From DASVEG01 sp035540495 (GTDB lineage Bacteria; Actinomycetota; Acidimicrobiia; Acidimicrobiales; CADCTF01), in assembly GCA_035540495.1 (NCBI GenBank), contig DATLGL010000017.1, positions 1-64,000 of the forward strand: a stretch of 64,000 bases of DNA, read 5' to 3'. The notes below the pieces were generated by a model. The model was not told the DNA's origin. It was given only the letters and a program-made list of their open reading frames with translations, and searched no databases. Below are positions 48,567-56,500 of the stretch, piece after piece; the stretch's first letter is position 1, and each line of letters opens with the position of its first letter. Made by a program: the position numbers and the translations under genes.

Positions 48567-49162
48567 GAAGAAGCCGAGAGCCGGCGCCGCCACTACTGCC
48601 GATCTTCCGATCCCGACAGCAAGCCGAGCTGCTCGCGCTGCTGCTGGGCGATCCGCTGCTCGAGGTGAGCTTGTCGGATCTGGCGGCGCGCGTCGGGACG
48701 CCGTACCCATCGGTTCATCGCGAGATCGATCGGGCCGAGGCGGCCGGCCTCGTCACATCAAGGAAAGTCGGCAACACGCGGCTCGTCCGGGCGAACACCT
48801 CGAGCCCGTACTTCGAAGGGCTTGCGCAGGTGCTCACGCGTGGGTTCGGGGTTCCCGCGGTCCTTGCCGCGGCTCTCCGGCCGCTCGAGGGGATCAGCGA
48901 CGCGTTCATCTATGGCTCGTGGGCGGCGAGATTCGTCGGTTCGGAAGGTCGGCGGCCGGTCGATGACATCGACGTTCTGGTGCTCGGCAAGCCCGATCGT
49001 GACCGCCTCTACGAGGCCCTCCACGGAGTCGAGCGCCGGTTGGGTCGACCGGTCCAAGTCGCGATTCGCGCTTCCGACTGGCTGGCGAGCGGTACTGGAT
49101 CGTTCCACGACACCGTGGCGAGCCGACCGATGGTTCCCATCCCGCTGCCCGGCGGCCCGTAA
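48563..49162 (+). CDS. winged-helix protein with nucleotidyltransferase domain
   Basis: 199 residues from the GTG at 48563. An ArsR-like winged helix (LLALLLGDPLLEVSLSDLAA, then VHREIDRAEAAGLVTSRKVG) is followed by a polymerase-beta-type NTase domain (DAFIYGSWAARFVGSEG, then PVDDIDVLVLG, giving the GS...DxD signature). Such HTH-NTase fusions occur in mobile elements and beside MNT/HEPN-type toxin-antitoxin modules, but no HEPN partner is adjacent. It may autoregulate through the overlapping inverted repeat. It is convergent with the AbiEii-like gene (7-nt gap). Confidence 0.72.
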   Translation: MGRSREPAPPLLPIFRSRQQAELLALLLGDPLLEVSLSDLAARVGTPYPSVHREIDRAEAAGLVTSRKVGNTRLVRANTSSPYFEGLAQVLTRGFGVPAVLAAALRPLEGISDAFIYGSWAARFVGSEGRRPVDDIDVLVLGKPDRDRLYEALHGVERRLGRPVQVAIRASDWLASGTGSFHDTVASRPMVPIPLPGGP

Positions 49163-49169
49163 GGCCGAG

Positions 49170-50012
49170 TCACGCGGGACCAAGAACCCGCGCGATGAGT
49201 GCTCGCAGCCTCGTGAACCGCTCGTCGGCAGCCGCGCCGGAGAGATGCTGCTCCGCCTCGAGCGCGCGCATCCCCGGCCCATCGCGCCGCTCGAACAGGG
49301 CTCGGAGGTGCCTCGCCGCCTCGGCGCGATCGCCGTCTGCGAACTCGTGCGGGTCGACGCCGGCTGCGAACGCGACCTCCAGACAACGCCAGACATCGAC
49401 GACGTCGGTCTCCTTGTTGCGGACCCGAGTGGCGAACGCCTTCAGCACGAGCGCCGCCACCTCGTCAGGGAACGCGATCTCTACGTCGAGCCGCTCGCCG
49501 TTGAGCCGATGCAGCTCCAGCGCCAGGAGCACTGGTGGCCGGTTGAGCGCGGTGGGCAGCCCGAGCACCTCGGTGGTCACGAGCTCATCGCTCACGCGAC
49601 GGTCGTTGCGCGCCCGGCTCGTGTACGCCGGCACCAGCACATCGATCACTGCTTGCGGAGGCGCGTCGGCGTCACCGGGGACGCGCAGCGGAACGTCGCG
49701 GAGCGTCTTGGCGAAGCGGTTCCCGGCGACCCGCTCGTAGCCGAGGTCCAGCAGGCGTTCGATCACGTGGTGGTCTCGGACGATGACGGGTGGGACGCCG
49801 AGGTCGGTATCGCCCGTCTCGCGGTACAGGTCGGCGCCCAACTGCCAGCGCGCCACGAGTGCCGTGACCATGTGACCGCCGATGACGCGGTAGTTCGTTC
49901 CGACGTCTGGGCTGAGCGCGCGGCCGAGGTCGGAGAGCGCGACGTAGCCAAGGTCGTCGGCGACAGACGCGGCGCCGAGGACGAGGAGGTTCAGGGGCGC
50001 TTCAGCAGCCAT
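49170..50012 (-). CDS. AbiEii-like nucleotidyltransferase toxin
   Basis: 280 residues. It is an NTase-type protein with GDTDLGVPP (DxD-like) near residue 67, IDVLVP (third acidic position) and the later VLKAFATRVRNKETDVVDVW stretch typical of AbiEii/type IV toxins. Known AbiEii toxins (MenT family) modify tRNA with nucleotides and stop growth. It overlaps the 3' end of the AbiEi-like gene by 22 nt, the standard antitoxin-then-toxin order. Catalytic residues were read by eye, so activity is inferred. Confidence 0.68.
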   Translation of the reverse strand: MAAEAPLNLLVLGAASVADDLGYVALSDLGRALSPDVGTNYRVIGGHMVTALVARWQLGADLYRETGDTDLGVPPVIVRDHHVIERLLDLGYERVAGNRFAKTLRDVPLRVPGDADAPPQAVIDVLVPAYTSRARNDRRVSDELVTTEVLGLPTALNRPPVLLALELHRLNGERLDVEIAFPDEVAALVLKAFATRVRNKETDVVDVWRCLEVAFAAGVDPHEFADGDRAEAARHLRALFERRDGPGMRALEAEQHLSGAAADERFTRLRALIARVLGPA

Positions 50013-51016
50013 TCGCGCAGCATGCCTGCGGCCTCGAGCCGGTCAGCTCCACCGAGATCCTGCAGGTCCCAGATCTGTTGTGTGGGATCGGCGAGCGGGA
50101 TCTCGGCGCCCCGTAGCTCGGCGACCAGCTGAGGGACGGGGAAGACGGACAGGTCCCGCGGGCTTCGCAGGATGACGTTGGCATCGTGGCGGCCCTGCGC
50201 GTCGACGAGGTCGAGCTCCGCAGGATCGATCGCGGCGTGCGCGTAGAGGATCAACGCGGTTGGGCGTCGCCACGCGAGGAGCACGTCGGGCCCGACATCG
50301 GCGGACACGACGATCGGCCGGCCCGGGGATGCGAGGCGCGCGGCGCGGACGGCGACATCCGTAGGCGAGTCGAGGCTGTAGAGGTACTGCTCTGATCCGC
50401 CAGGCCCTCGGTAGTCGGCGAGGAACCGGTCGAGGAGGGCCTCGCGGCGGGGCGACCAGCGTCCGTCGTCCGTTCGCTCCACGAGGTCGAGGTCGAGCAG
50501 CTGATGGAGGACTTGGGAGGCGCGCGGCTGCGAGACCTTCGCTTGCGCGGCCAGCGCGGTGGCGCTCGGTTCTTCCTCCTCGCCTTCGCCGAACCGGATC
50601 AGTGCGCGGACGATGGCGAGGCTGCCGGAGCCCTGAGGCAGCTTCGTTCGCCGTGGCTTCGGCGGGGTCGACGTCGTTCGCTGGCGGAGGACGAGGCCGG
50701 GCGCGCGCAGGTCGAAGTTCCCCTGGCCGTCGGCCCAGGACCAGCCGGAGGCGCGGAGCGCGGAACCGAGCGCGTCGTGCACGAACGGCGCGACGAGCAT
50801 CGGCTCGCCGTTGCGCGCGATGCGCTTCCGCTGCGCGGCGAGATGGTTCAGCTCGTTCGGGTACGGCGCACGCCCTTTCACCTCGACGGCGAAGCGTGAT
50901 CGTGCTTTGCCGGCACTGACCTCGAGGACGGCGTCGATCCCGGCATCATCGGCGGGCTGGACGACGACGACGTCCACCTCAGCGCCCCGTAGGGCCCGGA
51001 CAGCGTCCATAAGCAC
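49991..51016 (-). CDS. AbiEi-like type IV antitoxin with nuclease-fold N-terminus
   Basis: 341 residues. TATACT on the minus strand (51028-51023) is 6 nt before the GTG at 51016 (ATG at 51010 also in frame), giving a leaderless start. The N-terminal region has FAVEVKGRAPYPNELNHL, a restriction-endonuclease-like ExK pattern, then GWSWADGQGNFDLRAPGL. A winged helix follows (EPSATALAAQAKVSQPRASQ, VLHQLLDLDLVERTDDG), then a C-terminal domain. This matches long AbiEi antitoxins that repress their own operon. It is upstream of and overlapping the toxin gene. Confidence 0.65.
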   Translation of the reverse strand: MLMDAVRALRGAEVDVVVVQPADDAGIDAVLEVSAGKARSRFAVEVKGRAPYPNELNHLAAQRKRIARNGEPMLVAPFVHDALGSALRASGWSWADGQGNFDLRAPGLVLRQRTTSTPPKPRRTKLPQGSGSLAIVRALIRFGEGEEEEPSATALAAQAKVSQPRASQVLHQLLDLDLVERTDDGRWSPRREALLDRFLADYRGPGGSEQYLYSLDSPTDVAVRAARLASPGRPIVVSADVGPDVLLAWRRPTALILYAHAAIDPAELDLVDAQGRHDANVILRSPRDLSVFPVPQLVAELRGAEIPLADPTQQIWDLQDLGGADRLEAAGMLREWLLKRP

Positions 51017-51056
51017 GACGCCAGTATAAGCACGGTGCTCATAGTCGCAGAAGTAA

Positions 51057-52184
51057 TTATGACTCGTCGTCGAAGACGGCGAGTCGTCCATTGCGGAGGT
51101 TGTCCTCGAACTCGCTCGGATCGAAGGCCTCGGGGTCGAACGGCCGGCCGAGCCAATCCCGTCGCTCGTCGTGCTCCGGATGTTCGGGGTCGGAGAGGAT
51201 GTCGAGCAGCTCGCGGTAGCCCCACGTCCCCCCGCAGTCCTCGGGCGGGCACGCTCGTCGACCGTCGATGCAGGCCGGGACCGTGGCGACGCTGCTGGCG
51301 GGGAGCACCTTCTCGACGACAACCCGGTGCTCCCAGCCATCGCCGAAGTCGTAGGTGTAGCGGAAGGTCGAACCCTCACTGGCGACGGCATCAAGGCGGG
51401 TGCGGCGCGCGTCGCGCGGCGGCTCGCCCCAGTCCTCACCCGGATCGGGCACGCCGTACCGCGTGCGGCCGACCTCGAACTCGTGCAGGTGGTAGTTCCA
51501 CCAGCCGAACGCCGCCTGGATGACCTCGTGGACGTGGTCGAGCGTGGCGCTCCCGTCGACGAGCACCCTGCGCCAGATCGGCGGCTTGGTGTCCTGCAGC
51601 GTGATCTTGAGCTGGAAGACGGTCCCGCTCGCCGTCCGCGGCTTCGGTGCAGGCGCGGCCGGCGCCGACCGGCCCGGGAGAGGGATCACCTTGGCGAGCG
51701 GTTCCGTGCCGCCGACGACGGCGGCCAGCTCGCGATCCGGCGAGCCGTTGCGCAGCTTGCCGACGATGAGGCTCGCCATGCGGAGCGAGAGCGCCTCGAG
51801 ATCGTGATGCCCTTCCTTGAACAACCACTCGCCGTGGAACGCGAACTCGTTCATCACGCCGAGGACGCTGCGGTCGTTCGTCGGGGCGATCCGCACCTCG
51901 CGCATGGCGTCGCGCTCAGCGGTCAGGAACGGGTCGTCCATGCCGTGCTGGCGGAGGACGGCCTCGATGGCGGCGGGGGCGCGGTCGAGCAAGGTGGCCG
52001 CCGGCGCCAGCTCCATGAACACCGGGAGCAGCGTGCGGCTGTTGACCAGCAGCGCGACCTGCGGCCGCCAGAACAGGGCGTTGGCGAACCAATCGCCGAG
52101 CGCGGTGGTCGATTCGTCGCCGTCGACCGCCGTCGCGCCCTTCACGCGATCGCGGAGCTTCTTGGTGCCTCGGAGCACGAGCAC
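51057..52184 (-). CDS. pRiA4b ORF-3-type protein with DUF6933-like N-terminus
   Basis: 375 residues, GTG start. Residues 1 to about 165 (MLVLRGTKKLRDRVKG..., LLVNSRTLLPVFMEL, NDRSVLGVMNEFAFHGE) resemble the domain I remember as DUF6933. Residues 185 to about 350 are a PRiA4_ORF3 domain (VFQLKITLQDTKPPIWRRVL, YTYDFGDGWEHRVVVE, GRRACPPEDCGG). Both occur in plasmid and island genes without known function. It is the island gene nearest attR, just downstream of a repeat cluster. Confidence 0.75.
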   Translation of the reverse strand: MLVLRGTKKLRDRVKGATAVDGDESTTALGDWFANALFWRPQVALLVNSRTLLPVFMELAPAATLLDRAPAAIEAVLRQHGMDDPFLTAERDAMREVRIAPTNDRSVLGVMNEFAFHGEWLFKEGHHDLEALSLRMASLIVGKLRNGSPDRELAAVVGGTEPLAKVIPLPGRSAPAAPAPKPRTASGTVFQLKITLQDTKPPIWRRVLVDGSATLDHVHEVIQAAFGWWNYHLHEFEVGRTRYGVPDPGEDWGEPPRDARRTRLDAVASEGSTFRYTYDFGDGWEHRVVVEKVLPASSVATVPACIDGRRACPPEDCGGTWGYRELLDILSDPEHPEHDERRDWLGRPFDPEAFDPSEFEDNLRNGRLAVFDDES

Positions 52185-52228
52185 CGGGCCAGTCTCGCGC
52201 CGGTTCTGCCGGCGGACGTGGGGCCCGG

Positions 52229-52284
52229 ACTTCTACCGAAACTTCTACCGGACTTCTACCGGACGGGTTGAAATCCGGTAGAAG
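52229..52284. repeat. iteron-like repeat cluster near attR
   Basis: ACTTCTACCG occurs three times in direct orientation (52229-52238, 52241-52250, 52252-52261) and once inverted (CGGTAGAAG 52276-52284). The third copy and the inverted copy can form a 9-bp hairpin (52254-52262 with 52275-52283). Just beyond, TCAGCACG is repeated at 52288-52295 and 52298-52305. The helical spacing (11-12 bp) suggests a protein-binding array: recombinase arm sites, a replication iteron or an operator. Confidence 0.7.
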
Positions 52285-52378
52285 CGGTCAGCACGGTTCA
52301 GCACGACGATCGGCGAAACCCCAGGTCACAGGCACTTTTCAGCATCGACGATCATCGATCAAAACGCCTCGGATCGGA

Positions 52379-52400
52379 GTTCAAGTCCCCCCTCGCCCAC
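52379..52400. repeat. attR-type direct repeat
   Basis: A 22-bp perfect copy of the tRNA-Leu 3' end, without the rest of the tRNA. It marks the right boundary of the island, 83 bp before the first polymorphic-toxin-locus gene. Confidence 0.9.
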
Positions 52401-52483
52401 GACGATCAAGACCCTCGAGCTGGGCGGGAGGATCACGGAGCGCGCGCACCGAATCCTTCGGGAGTCCCGATAGAGGAGTGAGC

Positions 52484-53068
52484 ATGACCGTCATCCGCGT
52501 GAACCCCCAGAGCGTCCGCGCCTACGGCACCGACGCACAGGCGAAGTTCGACGCGATCCGGGCCGAGTTGGTGCAGTTGGTCAACGCGGTCACGGAGGTC
52601 CGGTACTTCGGCCCGAACGCGGTCGACTTCAAGACGAAGTCCGGGCAGCTCGCCGCCGACTTCGCGAACAAGCTCAACCAGGACCTCGGCGGCATCGCCG
52701 ATGCAGTGCGCGTCTCCACGTCGAACATCGCCGCGTCGCTCGGTGGTCAGCCGGTGACGATCTCGGTCAACGGCTCGACGATCTCCCCGCCCGCGGTCGC
52801 GACCGTCGACTACGTCGACGTCGACACGTCGGCCCTCGACGCGCTCCGGACGGTCGTCGACCGCCACTTCTCGATGATCGCCAACCTCTTCGACGCCCAT
52901 CTGCAGAAGCTCCTCGCCACCGACTGGACCGGCAACGCCCGGGAGCAGGCGGTCGCCGCCGTCCGCAGCTTCACCACTGCCGCGAAGGCCAAGAGCGCCG
53001 ACGCGCAGCGGAGCCTGAACACCTACATCTCGAACCAGGTGCAGTCGGTCGTCACCGCCGACAAGTAA
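52484..53068 (+). CDS. WXG-type helical protein of the polymorphic toxin locus
   Basis: 194 residues, ATG with GAGGAG upstream. Two helical halves flank a short strand region (VTISVNGSTI). The second carries a WxG turn (LATDWTGNAREQAVAAV, W148), as in WXG100/ESX-type secretion partners. It is the first gene of the operon-like run leading to the RHS toxin and may be a secretion partner or chaperone. No type VII core genes are in the window, so the export route is not shown. Confidence 0.6.
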   Translation: MTVIRVNPQSVRAYGTDAQAKFDAIRAELVQLVNAVTEVRYFGPNAVDFKTKSGQLAADFANKLNQDLGGIADAVRVSTSNIAASLGGQPVTISVNGSTISPPAVATVDYVDVDTSALDALRTVVDRHFSMIANLFDAHLQKLLATDWTGNAREQAVAAVRSFTTAAKAKSADAQRSLNTYISNQVQSVVTADK

Positions 53069-53073
53069 CGGCC

Positions 53074-53520
53074 GTGCCCTCGTCCTGGGGTAACAGCACC
53101 GACGTCCGCTTCGACTACGACGGCGCGCTTCGACTGGCGCGCTCGTTGTGGGCGTACGCCGACGAGCTCGAGGCCGCGAAGGCCGAGCGCAAGACCGAGG
53201 CGGAGCACGCGCTCCGAACGTGGAAGGGTCCGTACGCGACCGAGTTCGTCGGGCGTGGCAACGACGAACAGACGTCGATCAGCGCGCTCATCGCCGCGTT
53301 GCGGAGCGACGCCGACGCGTGGGCGCAGGCGTGGAAGAACGCGATGGACGAGCAGAACCGACGCCTCTACGCGCGGCGGGTCGCACGAATGAAGGAGGAG
53401 CGGTCGGTGGCGGCCAAGATCGGTGACTGGTTGACCGGCTTCGAAGCACCGCCTCCGCCTGCGCCTCTGCCGAAGCCGGGTCCGGCGGGCTTCTATCCGA
53501 CCGGCTGCCTCACCGGCTGA
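53074..53520 (+). CDS. WXG-like small protein preceding the RHS toxin
   Basis: 148 residues, GTG start 5 nt after the previous gene. It is a helical hairpin with WKG (W50, RTWKGPYATEFVGRG) between helices, like WXG100 proteins, followed by a basic helix and a Pro-rich tail (APPPPAPLPKPGPAG). It is probably another secretion-associated partner of the downstream toxin. The length exceeds the usual 100 residues because of the tail. Confidence 0.6.
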   Translation: MPSSWGNSTDVRFDYDGALRLARSLWAYADELEAAKAERKTEAEHALRTWKGPYATEFVGRGNDEQTSISALIAALRSDADAWAQAWKNAMDEQNRRLYARRVARMKEERSVAAKIGDWLTGFEAPPPPAPLPKPGPAGFYPTGCLTG

Positions 53521-53528
53521 GTTCGAAC

Positions 53529-56500
53529 ATGTCGATCACCTCCGCCAATCCCGACGATCTCGAGCAGTTCGTCGACCGAGCGTCACGTCGGCGTCGCGCC
53601 CTCGAGGCCGACCTGAGCCGCCTGCAGGGTCAGCAGCGCGCGGTCGTGTCGGGGAGCCCCGACTACGGCGTCCAGTCGGTTGCGCTCGCCCGCGCGTCGC
53701 AGATCTTCTCCAACCTGGGGCAGAACGAGGCGTTCGTCGGCACGATCAGGCGCGAGCTGCTCAACGCCGATCGAGACCCGAAGACGGGCGTCGCGTCGAT
53801 CTCGAGCGCCGCGGTCGCCGACGCGCTCCGCAAGGCGGGCCTGTCGGCGCCACCGCCGCCGGTCGAGGTCGAGCCGAGCGTGCTGTTCGGCCTGCCGCCG
53901 ACGTCGGGCTTCGTCGACGACCCGATCTGTGCGGCCAACGGCAACTTCGTCCATGCCGAGATCGACCTCGCGTTCCCTGCGAACTCGTCGCTGCTCGACA
54001 TGGTGCGCGTCTACAACTCGCTCGCGTCCTCGACGCTGGGCGCGTTCGGCCCGGGCTGGTCGTCGATCCTCGACGTGCGGGTGGCGTACGTCGAAGGAGG
54101 CGTTCCCCGGGTGCATCTTCCCGATGGGGCGATCGTCCCCTTCGTCGATCGCGACGGAACGGGCAGCGGCACGCTCGTCGGCATCGGGCGTAGCGGTCTG
54201 AGCCTCACGCCGCACGAACCAGGGTGGACGCTTCGCGAGCGACATCAGCGGTCGTGGGAGTTCGACGCCGACGGCATCCTGCACGCAGTGGTCGACGGTC
54301 CTGCCGTCGTCCGCCTCGAACGCGACGCGTCGGGCCGAGTGGTCGACGTCGTCGAGGACACGTCGGGGCGCGCCATCCAGGTCGAGTGGGAGGACGAGCG
54401 GGTTCGCGCTCTCGTCTCCACCGACGGGCGCTCCGTCTTCTACGCGTACGTCGATGGCGTCCTCGCCTCGGTCGACCGACCGACCGGCACCATGTCGTAC
54501 GCGCTCGATGGCGACCTGATCACGAGGCTCACGGACGCCGACGGCGTCGTCCTCGCGCAGAACGTCTACGACGAGGTGGGTCGTGTCGTCGAGCAGACCA
54601 ACGAGTTCGGCCGCACGACGCGCTACCAATACTCCGACCTCCGTACCACGGTGGTGTCCGACACCGACGGCGGACCCAAGAACGCGTTCACCCACGACCG
54701 CCGCGGGAACCTCACATCGATGGTCGACGGCACCGGCCGGGCGATGCGGCTCACCTACGACGACGCCGGGCGGGTCGTGATGGTGGTCGACCGCACGGGA
54801 GCGGTCACCCGGTTCGCGTACGACGACGCCGACAACCTCGTCGAGCGGGTCGATGCCGACGGCTGGTCGATGCGCTGGGCGTGGGACGACCACGGCCGGC
54901 TCGTCGCGGAGACCCACCGCAACGGCGAGACGACGGTGTACGAGTACGACGGCAGCAGCCGTCGTCCGGTGAGGATCACCGAGCCGAACGGCGGTGTCAT
55001 CACCATCACGCTCGACGAGCGCGACCAGCCGACCACGATCACCGACGCAGACGGCGTGGTGACCCGATTCGAGTGGGACGCTGACGGGCAGCCGGTCGCG
55101 GTCGTCGACGCCCTCGGCAACCGGATCGTGCTCGAGTACGAGCCGAGCGGCGAGCTGCGGCGTGTCGTCGACGGATCCGGCGTGGAGACCGGGTTCACCA
55201 GCGACAGCGGAGGTCGCGCGGCCGAGGTGATCGTCGCCGGCGCCGTAGAGGCCTATCGCTACACCGCTGCGGGGCGCCCCCTGTCGGGAACGGATGCGGC
55301 CGGCGCCTCGTGGCGGGCCACCTACGGGACGAACGGGCGCCTCGACGTGTTCGTCGACGGCGAGGGGTCGACGATCGGCTTCGAGTGGGACGTCCTCGGG
55401 AACATGGCCGCGGTCGTCGCTCCTGACGGCGAGCGCTTCGGCTTCGAGTACGACCTCACGGGAAACGTCACCGCAACCGTCCTCCCGGACGGCAACCGGG
55501 TCGAGCGCGTCCACGACGCCGAAGGCCGCATCGTCGCGTTCACCGACGCCGCCGGCCGGGTGTGGCGGCGCGAGCTCGACGGCCTCGGACGAACGGTCCG
55601 GGCGACGGCGCCCGACGGAGCATCGACCCGCTACGAATACCACCGGGTCGGCGTCGTGAGCCGCATCGACGGCCCGGGCGGCTCGATCACCCGTACGGAG
55701 GTCGACTCGTGCGGCCGCGTGGTGGCGATCGTCGACGGCAGCGGCCGTCGGTTCGAGTTCGAGTACTCGCCGGCGGGCCGACTGCTCGAGCGACGGTTCC
55801 CGAGCGGGCGCACCGAGCGGCTCACGTACGACGCGGCTGGTCGCCTCGTGGCCGTCGCAGCCGGTGACGCCGAGGAGCGCCTCACCCTCGACGGTCGCGG
55901 ACGCGTGATCGCTCGAGAGACCGACCGCGGCCGCACCGAGCTCGCCTACTCCGACGCTGGCGAGCTCGTGGAGCTTCGGGCGAGCGATGTGTCGACCGTC
56001 CTCGAACGCGACGCCGGCGGACGTGTCCTCGCCGTCGTCGACGGCGCGGGCCGCCGAGCCACCTTCGAGCGCGACCGGCGCGGCCACGTCGTCACCGCAC
56101 GCGACGCGGCGGGGGTCGAGTCGCGATTCGCGTACGACGCCCGTGGGCGGTTGGCGGAGCAGACGGCCGCCGGTGTCAGCACCCGCTTCGGGTACGACCG
56201 AACCGGATACCTGCACGAGCTCACCGATCCGTCCGGCACGTTGCGCCGCGTCCTCGACCCGACGGGCCTGGTGTCGCAGGTGCGTCAGCCCGACGGCACG
56301 TCGGTCGACATCGCTCGCGACGCCGCGGCGCGGATCACCGGCGTGTTCGCCGGCGGAGATCTGATCTCGTCGCTGTCGTACGACGCCGCGGGCAACCTCG
56401 CGGAGGCGGTCCGCAGCGCGTCTGGCGCTCGATCGACGCTCGGTCGCGACGGGGCCGGTCGGCTGACCAGCGTGCAGACGCCGGCGGGTGGCTTCGACCT

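Larger units (their letters stand above)
47149..52400. mobile_element. 5.25-kb genomic island integrated at tRNA-Leu
   Basis: Flanked by a perfect 22-bp direct repeat of the tRNA-Leu 3' end (T-arm, acceptor strand, discriminator and first C of CCA). This is the classic footprint of tyrosine-recombinase integration. Contents are an HTH/coiled-coil protein, an HTH-nucleotidyltransferase, an AbiE-like toxin-antitoxin pair and a pRiA4b-ORF3-type protein. No integrase, excisionase, relaxase or replication gene is recognisable, so it is a mobilised cargo piece, a trimmed remnant or a satellite. Repeats cluster next to the right end. Confidence 0.8.

Noticed and set aside
52268..52483. N-terminal extension of the first WXG-type protein into the att region
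   Set aside because: It would cross the attR repeat and repeat-rich DNA. The ATG at 52484 has a proper ribosome site.
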